Program-made: the position numbers and the translations under genes
Shown here: piece by piece, positions 1 to 4,709 of the stretch
How positions within the stretch are numbered: the first letter of the stretch is position 1
Layout of the letters: every line of letters begins with the position of its first letter
Origin: JAADDK01 sp964425415
GTDB lineage: Archaea > Thermoplasmatota > Thermoplasmata > Thermoplasmatales > Aciduliprofundaceae
Reading direction: 5' to 3'
Assembly (NCBI GenBank): GCA_964425415.1
Contig: CAYRMJ010000083.1
Span: forward strand, 1-5,128
DNA: 5,128 nucleotides
The notes under the pieces: model-generated
What the model saw: the letters and a program-made list of their open reading frames with translations, nothing else
Database searches by the model: none
What the model was told of the DNA's origin: nothing

Positions 1-678
1 ACTCCGCAGGCATCGGGCATACACTCAAAGAAGATCCTCTTCGTGGATGACGATGGCGGGAGCATATACAGTAAGTATGTGGAAGAGGCAATAAACGATT
101 CTGGACTTTTGGAGAATTATGAGGTCTATGAGTGGGATGTGTACCAGATAGGGTATGCACCTGATTATGGCACGCTCATAAAGTATGCAGCAGTTATCTG
201 GAGCACTGGACCAGCTTATGAGCATGTGCTTACCACAGATGATCAGAAGAACCTGATAAGATACCTTGATGAAGGTGGAAGATTGTTTTTCACCTCGCAG
301 GATTACCTGTGGGATATCACCGATGGAAACGATGGAAGCATAAGCAACGTGTTTGTGAACAATTATCTCGGTGTGAGCGGCGTAATAAACGATGTGAGCT
401 ATACTTCAGTCTATGGCGTGAGCGGCTCACCAATAACTGGAAGCTTTGGAACTGTGCAACTTGACTATCCTTTTGATAACTACGCGGATGAAATCAAGCT
501 CACTTCAAAGGCCCATGCAATATTCACAGATTCCAGAGGAGGCATAACAGGATCCAGCTATGACAACGGTAATTACAGAACAGTGTTTCTTCCGTTCTCC
601 TTTGAGGCTGCGGAAAAGAACAATCCAGAGGTTGGCGGAGAGTTGATGTGCAGCATTATGAGTTGGCTGCTTCGTTAA
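1..678 (+). CDS. C-terminal part of a probable secreted/surface protein with an amidotransferase-like terminal domain (5' end outside window)
   Basis: The reading frame is open from base 1 and ends at TAA 676-678, giving 225 visible residues. The GTG at 43 is not a credible start, because it lies inside the beta-strand motif KKILFVDDDGG (residues 10-20) that opens the domain, so the gene begins upstream of the window. The pattern is a hydrophobic strand ending in Asp residues, a helix, a YDxxIW-like strand (KYAAVIWSTGP), an LT-D-x3-L-x2-YL-x-GG helix, then GGRLFFTSQDYLWD. It ends with VFLPFSFEAA and a helix finishing at SWLLR, resembling the class I glutamine-amidotransferase-like fold found at the end of archaeal extracellular peptidases and related surface proteins. 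At the nucleophile turn the sequence is TSQD with no Cys, so I infer a structural or binding role, not amidotransferase activity. The parent protein's main domain is not visible. The fold assignment is moderate and the full function unknown. Confidence 0.75.
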   Translation, partial: TPQASGIHSKKILFVDDDGGSIYSKYVEEAINDSGLLENYEVYEWDVYQIGYAPDYGTLIKYAAVIWSTGPAYEHVLTTDDQKNLIRYLDEGGRLFFTSQDYLWDITDGNDGSISNVFVNNYLGVSGVINDVSYTSVYGVSGSPITGSFGTVQLDYPFDNYADEIKLTSKAHAIFTDSRGGITGSSYDNGNYRTVFLPFSFEAAEKNNPEVGGELMCSIMSWLLR

Positions 679-686
679 TTTTAAAT
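679..686 (+). promoter_or_regulatory. TATA box of the membrane-anchored protein gene, in a T-rich intergenic stretch
   Basis: TTTTAAAT is centred 27.5 bases before ATG 710, exactly the distance seen for the two promoters at 1865-1872 and 1912-1919, so a leaderless transcript starting at or beside ATG 710 is likely. The surrounding T-rich run (about 677-700) directly follows the stop codon of the upstream gene. It could also serve as an archaeal poly-T termination signal for that gene. This is inference from composition and spacing. Confidence 0.5.
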
Positions 687-709
687 TTTTATTTCAGTTT
701 AGGGTTGTG

Positions 710-1417
710 ATGAGTATGGATACAAAACTGGCTTTGGGGCTTGGCGCAGCGGTGATTGGAATTGTGCTGATAATGGCACTTTTCATGATGGGTCCTTCAT
801 CAAATAATGAAGGGGTTGGTGGACAAAGTGGCGGTGCAGCTTCAACAATAGATTTGACAAGTTACTGGGTCAGTGCATCTCCCTCATCTCCATTGTTGCA
901 CCTTCAGTTTTCAAGGGCATTGAGTGGAGCCACTGTCATAACCCTCACAGATTCTTCTGGGAATACAGTGTGCGTGCAGTCTTATGAACAAAGTCCAGGA
1001 AACACTGTTGTTCTCTCAAACATTGTGCCACCTAACCTGATGGGCACGTACACTCTCAATGTTGAGGAAGGTGGAAAAACGGTTCTCAAAAAAACGTTGA
1101 ACTTTCCCACTCCAACTCTGAACTTGGTTAATTACGATGTTGATGAATATGGTACAGACACATCAAAAACCGTGGTGTTTCTGAATCTAACCATCCACGA
1201 AAGCGGCAAATCTCCGTTTTATTACAACACCCTTGGATGGGAAATTGAAGGAGAGCATCACGAAGAGTACGTTTCAACTAAATATCTGGCTCAAAACACA
1301 GACACTTTGGTTAGCATTCCACTTTCAAAGGAATTGTCCACGGGGGAGCACACAATAACGGTGCATTTCATATACAATGGCGAGGAGTTGAATATAGCGG
1401 TGAATTTCACAGTGTAA
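710..1417 (+). CDS. Membrane-anchored extracytoplasmic protein of unknown function, beta-rich
   Basis: I do not recognise a named family. The 235-residue protein starts with MSMDTK followed by one hydrophobic segment (about residues 7-27, rich in Leu, Ile, Ala, Gly and Met). A flexible Ser/Gly/Asn-rich linker follows (about 29-46), so it is probably a single-pass anchor with the remaining 190 residues outside the cell. The exterior shows alternating hydrophobic strands and turns (LHLQFS, ATVITLTDSSG, GTYTLNVEEGGK, then TVVFLNLTI and HTITVHFIYNGEELNIAVNFTV), consistent with two immunoglobulin-like beta domains. Start choice: GTG 707, ATG 710 and ATG 716 are in frame, and the TATA box at 679-686 fits ATG 710 best. 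An AGGG at 701-704 lies 5 bases before ATG 710 and could help ribosome binding. The gene is followed by a single base and then the stop codon of the opposing regulator. Its link to the redox operon is probably only by position. Confidence 0.8.
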   Translation: MSMDTKLALGLGAAVIGIVLIMALFMMGPSSNNEGVGGQSGGAASTIDLTSYWVSASPSSPLLHLQFSRALSGATVITLTDSSGNTVCVQSYEQSPGNTVVLSNIVPPNLMGTYTLNVEEGGKTVLKKTLNFPTPTLNLVNYDVDEYGTDTSKTVVFLNLTIHESGKSPFYYNTLGWEIEGEHHEEYVSTKYLAQNTDTLVSIPLSKELSTGEHTITVHFIYNGEELNIAVNFTV

Positions 1418-1418
1418 T

Positions 1419-1841
1419 TCACTTAATTCTCTCCATGATTATCGCTGGACACAGATCCTTAACACCCTTCACCTTCCCAATCTTATCAGTTAAAAACCTA
1501 AACAAATCTTCCCCATCGCGGGCCCATATCTCGCACATTATCATGTGATCGCCAGTGGCCGTGGCCACCCATCGCACCTCTTCATACTCTGCAATTTTTC
1601 GGGCCGCTTCCAAAAGGTACTGAGGCTCAACATCAAGTCCCAGAATGGTAACGTTTCTATAACCTAACTTTTCGGGATCAACTTCAATGGTGTATCTTTT
1701 TATCACGCCTTTCCTTTCAAGCTCCGATACCCTCTTCCTGATTGTAGCTTCAGTTAAACCCAGCTTCTTCCCTATCTCGGTGTACGGAGTTCTTGAGTTT
1801 TCCTGAAGTATTTTTATAATTTTGAAATCTTTATCGTCCAT
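1419..1841 (-). CDS. Lrp/AsnC family transcriptional regulator
   Basis: A 140-residue protein of the usual length for this family. Residues 3-50 form the N-terminal winged helix-turn-helix: DFKIIKILQENSRTPYTEIG, then the recognition helix TEATIRKRVSELER (30-43) and the wing GVIKRYTIEVDPEKLGY. Residues about 64-138 form the RAM ligand-binding and oligomerisation domain, with the glycine-Asp turn TGDHMIMCEIW (96-106). Family members act as dimers to octamers that wrap promoter DNA and often respond to amino acids. The ligand cannot be read here. It is divergent from the oxygen/peroxide defence operon and shares a 101-base promoter region with it, so control of that operon and of itself is a reasonable inference. 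Its TATA box is centred 27.5 bases before ATG 1841, suggesting a leaderless mRNA. Two cysteines (Cys103 and Cys131) lie in the RAM domain. They could make it redox sensitive, but that is speculative. Confidence 0.93.
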   Translation of the reverse strand: MDDKDFKIIKILQENSRTPYTEIGKKLGLTEATIRKRVSELERKGVIKRYTIEVDPEKLGYRNVTILGLDVEPQYLLEAARKIAEYEEVRWVATATGDHMIMCEIWARDGEDLFRFLTDKIGKVKGVKDLCPAIIMERIK

Positions 1842-1864
1842 TATAATCAGTAATTGCGATATAG

Positions 1865-1872
1865 TTAATAAA
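1865..1872 (-). promoter_or_regulatory. TATA box of the Lrp/AsnC regulator
   Basis: On the minus strand TTTATTAA ends 23 bases before ATG 1841, with its centre 27.5 bases away, which places the predicted start of transcription at the start codon. There is no Shine-Dalgarno site before ATG, in line with a leaderless mRNA. Confidence 0.6.
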
Positions 1873-1911
1873 GTTTTTCGTCATGTTTTATTTTGTAATT
1901 CGCACCAAAAA

Positions 1912-1919
1912 TTTATATA
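1912..1919 (+). promoter_or_regulatory. TATA box of the oxygen/peroxide defence operon
   Basis: TTTATATA is a near-ideal archaeal TATA box, preceded by the A-rich stretch CCAAAAA that could act as the TFB recognition element. Its centre is 27.5 bases before ATG 1943, predicting a leaderless transcript. This site decides the start of the first operon gene: longer in-frame starts such as 1883 would place the promoter inside the coding region. Confidence 0.75.
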
Positions 1920-1942
1920 CTTCGTTAGAATTACCATGGCTG

Positions 1943-2452
1943 ATGGCAAATATAAAGGTTGGACTGCACAAAATAAACTATGGAATGTACGTTGTTTCCA
2001 GTGTGAAGGACGGGAAATTCAACGGTCAGATTGCAAATACCGTTTTTCAATTGACTCCTAAGCCGATTCAGATTGCGACGAGTATTAACAAGAGCAATCT
2101 CACACATGAATACATAGAGAGTAGCAATGTCTTTTCTGTCTCCATTCTCTCCACCGAAGCGCCTTTCAAATTCATCGGGCTATTTGGATTCAGGAGCGGG
2201 AGGGATGTGAACAAATTTGAGCAGGTGAATTACTTCGTTGGAAGCACGGGAGCTCCTGTGGTGAAGGATTACTCAATAGCCTATCTTGAGGCAAAGGTTG
2301 TGAAGAGCGTTGATACTGGCTCGCACACTCTTTTCATAGGAGAGGTTGTTGATGGAGACTCTCTTTCCGATGGAAAACCGATGACCTACGATTACTATCA
2401 CAACGTTGTTAAGGGTAAAACTCCAAAGAACGCCGCCACTTATCAGGGGTGA
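1943..2452 (+). CDS. FMN-binding flavin reductase, the flavin domain of a high-molecular-weight rubredoxin (Hrb) type protein
   Basis: A 169-residue cytoplasmic flavoprotein of the flavin reductase-like/flavoredoxin family. In Moorella Hrb this domain takes electrons from NAD(P)H and passes them through a fused rubredoxin to FprA. Visible family features are INYGMYVVSS (11-20), the FMN-site segment NGQIANTVFQLT (27-38), SINKSNLTHEYI (47-58), GFRSGRDVNKF (82-92) and the C-terminal YYHNVVKGKTPKNAATY (151-167). In Hrb, a linker and rubredoxin domain follow that last motif, but here the protein stops two residues later and rubredoxin is a separate gene at 2912. I chose ATG 1943 because the protein then begins at the usual family position and lies 27.5 bases from the TATA centre; the ATG at 1936 is out of frame. 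It is the operon's first gene, so it probably supplies electrons to the downstream rubredoxin and flavodiiron protein. Direct reduction of free flavin is an alternative role. Confidence 0.9.
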   Translation: MANIKVGLHKINYGMYVVSSVKDGKFNGQIANTVFQLTPKPIQIATSINKSNLTHEYIESSNVFSVSILSTEAPFKFIGLFGFRSGRDVNKFEQVNYFVGSTGAPVVKDYSIAYLEAKVVKSVDTGSHTLFIGEVVDGDSLSDGKPMTYDYYHNVVKGKTPKNAATYQG

Positions 2453-2456
2453 GAGT

Positions 2457-2915
2457 ATGGAAATGAAAGAGCTGATTGAGGGGGCAATAAAAAACGAGCG
2501 AAAAAATCAGAAGATTTACGAGGCTTTAATGTCCCTCGCAGATAATCCGGTGTTCATGGAGCGTCTCGGATTCATAATGGCGGAGGAGGAGTGGCAGGAG
2601 GAGATGCTTCAGCACCTCTGTAAATCCAGATTTGGAGAGGAATGCAAGGTGGAAGTTGAAGTTCCTGCGTTTGAAGGCACTCTTGATGAAATGATTCAGA
2701 AGGCTCTGGACGAAGAACTGAGCTCAAGGGAGATGTACATCGCGTTGTACGATGCCACGGACGAGAAGGACACCGAGCTCAGAAAGTTATTTTATTATTT
2801 TGTGCGCATGGAACTCACGCACTATCAAATTCTGGAGGCGGAGCTTGAGGTGATGGAGATGTTTGAAGAAGGAAAATACTGGTCAGAAATTATGGAAAAG
2901 GAGGTGAAAGAATGA
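2457..2915 (+). CDS. Rubrerythrin-like ferritin-fold diiron protein with a changed ligand position
   Basis: A 152-residue four-helix protein of the rubrerythrin/ferritin-like superfamily, whose members use a diiron centre to reduce hydrogen peroxide with electrons from rubredoxin. Helix A carries Glu14 (AIKNERKNQKIY), helix B Glu44 (MAEEEWQEEML), helix C Glu87 (ALDEELSSREMY) and helix D Glu119 and His122 (MELTHYQIL). Aligned by eye without gaps to the paralogue at 4706 (about 17 of 57 residues identical across helices A and B), the His of the helix B EExxH motif is replaced by Gln47. There is no C-terminal rubredoxin domain: the protein ends about 30 residues after helix D's ExxH with no CxxC. 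The start at ATG 2457 follows GGTGA (2448-2452) with a 4-base spacer. The longer frame from 2406 would overlap the flavin reductase and adds no family sequence. Peroxidase activity is inferred, and the Gln may alter or weaken iron binding. Confidence 0.87.
   Translation: MEMKELIEGAIKNERKNQKIYEALMSLADNPVFMERLGFIMAEEEWQEEMLQHLCKSRFGEECKVEVEVPAFEGTLDEMIQKALDEELSSREMYIALYDATDEKDTELRKLFYYFVRMELTHYQILEAELEVMEMFEEGKYWSEIMEKEVKE
2900..2907 (+). promoter_or_regulatory. Shine-Dalgarno site of the rubredoxin gene
   Basis: GGAGGTGA lies 4 bases before ATG 2912, inside the 3' end of the preceding gene. This near-perfect match to the 3' end of archaeal 16S rRNA, together with the ATGA overlap, fixes the start of this short gene and suggests coupled, strong translation. 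Confidence 0.85.
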
Positions 2916-3073
2916 AGTATAGGTGCACAATATGTGGATATATCTACGACCCGGCAGTGGGAGATCCTGACAACGAGGTTCCTGCGGGAACTCCGTTTGA
3001 GGACCTTCCTGAGGAGTGGGTCTGCCCTATCTGCGGAGCCACCAAGGATCTCTTTGAGCCGGTGGAGGAGTGA
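2912..3073 (+). CDS. rub: Rubredoxin
   Basis: A complete 53-residue rubredoxin, the usual length for the family. It is a small cytoplasmic one-electron carrier with a single iron bound by four cysteines. The two knuckles are clear: Cys5 and Cys8 in YRCTICGYIYDP, and Cys38 and Cys41 in EEWVCPICGATKDLFEP. The intervening GDPDNEVPAGTPFEDLPEEW is canonical for the family, and the protein is strongly acidic, as expected. The gene begins with ATGA shared with the stop of the upstream rubrerythrin-like gene, and fprA begins 2 bases after its stop. That position argues it is the direct electron donor to the flavodiiron protein, and probably to the rubrerythrin-like proteins, which lack (first) or do not show (second) their own rubredoxin domain. 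The flavin reductase at 1943 is the likely reductase. The family call is close to certain; the partner assignments are inferred. Confidence 0.97.
   Translation: MKYRCTICGYIYDPAVGDPDNEVPAGTPFEDLPEEWVCPICGATKDLFEPVEE
3064..3068 (+). promoter_or_regulatory. Shine-Dalgarno site that decides the fprA start
   Basis: GGAGG lies 7 bases before ATG 3076 but only 1 base before the in-frame GTG 3070. The spacing favours ATG 3076, giving a protein that begins MIRKISEGVYNVG. The site lies in the last codons of rubredoxin. Confidence 0.7.
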
Positions 3074-3075
3074 AA

Positions 3076-4260
3076 ATGATAAGAAAAATAAGCGAAGGGG
3101 TGTACAATGTAGGTGCGATTGACTGGGAGCGGGTTATATTTGACGAGATAGTATCCACTCCACAGGGAACTAGTTACAACTCTTATCTCATTTTTGGAGA
3201 GAAAAAAACGGCGATAGTTGACACTGTAGAGCCAGAGAAGGCAGAGCAACTCTTTGCGAATCTTGAAGAGCTGGGCGTGGAGAAAATAGACTACATCGTG
3301 TCCAACCACGCAGAGCAGGACCATTCCGGCGCAATTCCGTTGCTTCTGGAAAAGTATCCTGAGGCAAAAATAGTGACGAACGCAAAGTGCAAGGGCTTTG
3401 AGAAGGACCTTTTGCATATTGATGACGAGAAATTCATGGTGATAAAGGAAGGAGACACCCTTGACCTCGGGGGCAAAACGCTCAAATTCGTGATGACTCC
3501 GTGGGTTCACTGGCCTGAAACCATGAGCACATTTCTACTTGAGGATAAAATCGCATTCACCTGCGATTTCTTCGGCTCTCATGCGGCGACGACACACACC
3601 TTTGCGGAGCAGTACGACCGCATATATCATGAGGCGAAGAGATACTACGCGGAGATAATGATGCCATTCCGCCAGATAATTGCGAGGAACATAAAGAAGA
3701 TTGAAGAATTCAGTCCGAAAATCATCGCGCCGAGCCACGGGCCCGCGTACAGCGACCCGAAGTTCATAATTGACGCATACAAGGAGTGGATATCGCCAAG
3801 TACTAAGAACGAGGTCCTGATTCTCTACGTGTCCATGCATGGTTCAACCAAGAGGATAGTTGATGCCCTTGTGGATTCTCTCGGTGAGCATGGTGTGGAG
3901 GTGAAGGTGCGCAACCTCATCTCATCGGACATGGGCGAGGTGGCCATTGATTTAGTTGATATAACCACGCTAATAATCGCCACGCCGACGATGCTCGCAG
4001 GTCCTCATCCTCAAGCGGTTTATGCGGCATATCTGGCGAATGCTCTCAAACCGAAGGTGAAGCTTGTTGGCATAATTGGGTCCTATGGCTGGGGCGGCAG
4101 AACGGTGGACATACTCAAGGCTAATCTTGGCGCGTTGAAGGTTGAACTGTTAGATCCTCTCTTAATCAAAGGTTTGCCAAAGGAAGAGGATTATGAGAAG
4201 ATAGGTGAATTGGCAAAGAAGATTGCAGAGAAGCACAAGGAACTGGGGGTGATGAAATGA
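3076..4260 (+). CDS. fprA: A-type flavodiiron protein (oxygen reductase FprA)
   Basis: A 394-residue cytoplasmic protein of standard class A length that reduces O2 to water (some members reduce NO to N2O) using electrons from rubredoxin. Residues 1 to about 245 form the metallo-beta-lactamase-like diiron domain. Motifs PQGTSYNSYLI (29-39) and NHAEQDHSG (77-85) are clear, and the iron ligands all appear present: His78, Glu80, Asp82, His83, His145 (in VHWPE), Asp164 (in CDFFGSH) and His221 (in PSHGP). Residues about 246-390 form the flavodoxin domain, with the FMN phosphate loop SMHGST (253-258), the ATPTMLAGPHP loop and GSYGWGG. There is no C-terminal rubredoxin or flavin reductase extension, so it needs separate donors, which the operon provides at 2912 and 1943. 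It overlaps the peroxiredoxin gene by ATGA. I see no damaged ligand. O2 rather than NO preference cannot be decided from the sequence. Confidence 0.97.
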   Translation: MIRKISEGVYNVGAIDWERVIFDEIVSTPQGTSYNSYLIFGEKKTAIVDTVEPEKAEQLFANLEELGVEKIDYIVSNHAEQDHSGAIPLLLEKYPEAKIVTNAKCKGFEKDLLHIDDEKFMVIKEGDTLDLGGKTLKFVMTPWVHWPETMSTFLLEDKIAFTCDFFGSHAATTHTFAEQYDRIYHEAKRYYAEIMMPFRQIIARNIKKIEEFSPKIIAPSHGPAYSDPKFIIDAYKEWISPSTKNEVLILYVSMHGSTKRIVDALVDSLGEHGVEVKVRNLISSDMGEVAIDLVDITTLIIATPTMLAGPHPQAVYAAYLANALKPKVKLVGIIGSYGWGGRTVDILKANLGALKVELLDPLLIKGLPKEEDYEKIGELAKKIAEKHKELGVMK

Positions 4261-4709
4261 AGGCACCGGACTTCTGCCTTCCTGATTATCTGGGAGAGGA
4301 GCATTGCCTCCGTGATTTCCGAGGAAAGTGGGTGGTTCTTTATTTTTATCCCAAGGACAACACGTCCGGATGCACCAGAGAGGCGAAGGAATTCACAGAG
4401 ATGCGCAATGAATTTGAAAAGTTGAACGCGGTGATAATCGGCATAAGCAAGGACTCACCCAAATCCCACGAAAAATTTATAAACAAGCACGAGCTAAATA
4501 TCCTGCTGCTCAGCGATGAGAGCCACGAAGTCATAGAGAAATACGGCGCGTGGGGGAAGAAGAAAAATTACGGAAGAGAATATTACGGCACGATTAGAAG
4601 CACCTTCCTGATAGACCCCGAGGGCAATATCGTGAAGGAGTGGAAGAAGGTGCGCGTTGCCGGGCATGTTGAAGATGTATTGAAAACATTAAAGGAGGTG
4701 GCAAAATGA
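4257..4709 (+). CDS. bcp: Bcp/PrxQ-type peroxiredoxin, apparently without the usual resolving cysteine
   Basis: A 150-residue thiol peroxidase of the AhpC/TSA (Bcp/PrxQ) family, which reduces hydrogen peroxide and organic hydroperoxides in the cytoplasm. Visible features are the opening APDFCLPDY, the strand GKWVVLYFYPKD, the active site PKDNTSGCTREA with Pro32, Thr36 and peroxidatic Cys39, and the catalytic Arg114 in RSTFLIDPEGNI. The usual TPGCT is TSGCT here. In classic Bcp the resolving cysteine lies five residues after the peroxidatic one; here that place is Lys44. The only other cysteines are Cys7 and Cys17, near the N terminus, so the protein is either one-Cys or uses an unusual partner cysteine. 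ATG 4257 overlaps the fprA stop and follows GGTGA (4248-4252) by 4 bases. With FprA and rubrerythrins around it, it gives the operon a second, thiol-based route for peroxide. Confidence 0.93.
   Translation: MKAPDFCLPDYLGEEHCLRDFRGKWVVLYFYPKDNTSGCTREAKEFTEMRNEFEKLNAVIIGISKDSPKSHEKFINKHELNILLLSDESHEVIEKYGAWGKKKNYGREYYGTIRSTFLIDPEGNIVKEWKKVRVAGHVEDVLKTLKEVAK
4694..4700 (+). promoter_or_regulatory. Shine-Dalgarno site of the second rubrerythrin-like gene
   Basis: GGAGGTG lies 5 bases before ATG 4706 within the end of the peroxiredoxin gene. It confirms ATG 4706 as the start, in an ATGA overlap with the stop at 4707-4709. Confidence 0.8.

Larger units (their letters stand above)
1850..1934. promoter_or_regulatory. 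Candidate operator: three AATTAC boxes in the divergent promoter region
   Basis: Three copies of [C/G]AATTAC lie in the 101-base region between the regulator and the operon: minus strand 1856-1850 (CAATTAC), minus strand 1901-1895 (GAATTAC) and plus strand 1928-1934 (GAATTAC). The first and third sit at the same place in the two opposing promoters: 8 bases after the TATA box and 8 bases before the ATG. The second and third form a 7-base inverted repeat around the TATA box at 1912-1919. Binding by the adjacent Lrp/AsnC protein is inferred. The hexamer AATTAC also occurs by chance elsewhere in the window (for example 571, 1130, 2228 and 4566), so the case rests on the matched positions, not on rarity. 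Confidence 0.4.

Noticed and set aside
43..45. GTG 43 as the start of the first gene
   Set aside because: It falls in the middle of the KKILFVDDDGG strand motif and the frame is open back to base 1, so the gene is cut by the window edge.
1883..1942. N-terminal extension of the flavin reductase from ATG 1883
   Set aside because: It would put the strong TATA box at 1912-1919 inside the gene, and the family normally begins near the residues encoded from 1943.
1822..2061. 79-codon plus-strand open frame across the divergent promoter
   Set aside because: It overlaps the regulator start, both TATA boxes and the flavin reductase in another frame, and has no family features.
2227..2233. A further GAATTAC copy in the flavin reductase gene as an operator
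   Set aside because: It is inside coding sequence and has no TATA context; taken as a chance match and as a warning that the box is not rare.
2406..2456. N-terminal extension of the first rubrerythrin-like protein
   Set aside because: It overlaps the conserved C-terminal end of the flavin reductase, and ATG 2457 has a well-spaced Shine-Dalgarno site.
2934..3122. 62-codon plus-strand open frame
   Set aside because: An out-of-frame shadow of rubredoxin and the fprA start; the rubredoxin frame has all four cysteines and a perfect ribosome site.
2944..3510. 188-codon minus-strand open frame
   Set aside because: It lies wholly antisense to rubredoxin and fprA, both clear families with conserved motifs; the translation has no recognisable domain and no ribosome site or promoter supports it.
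3535..3840. 101-codon minus-strand open frame
   Set aside because: Antisense to the conserved diiron and linker part of fprA; composition looks like a frame shadow.
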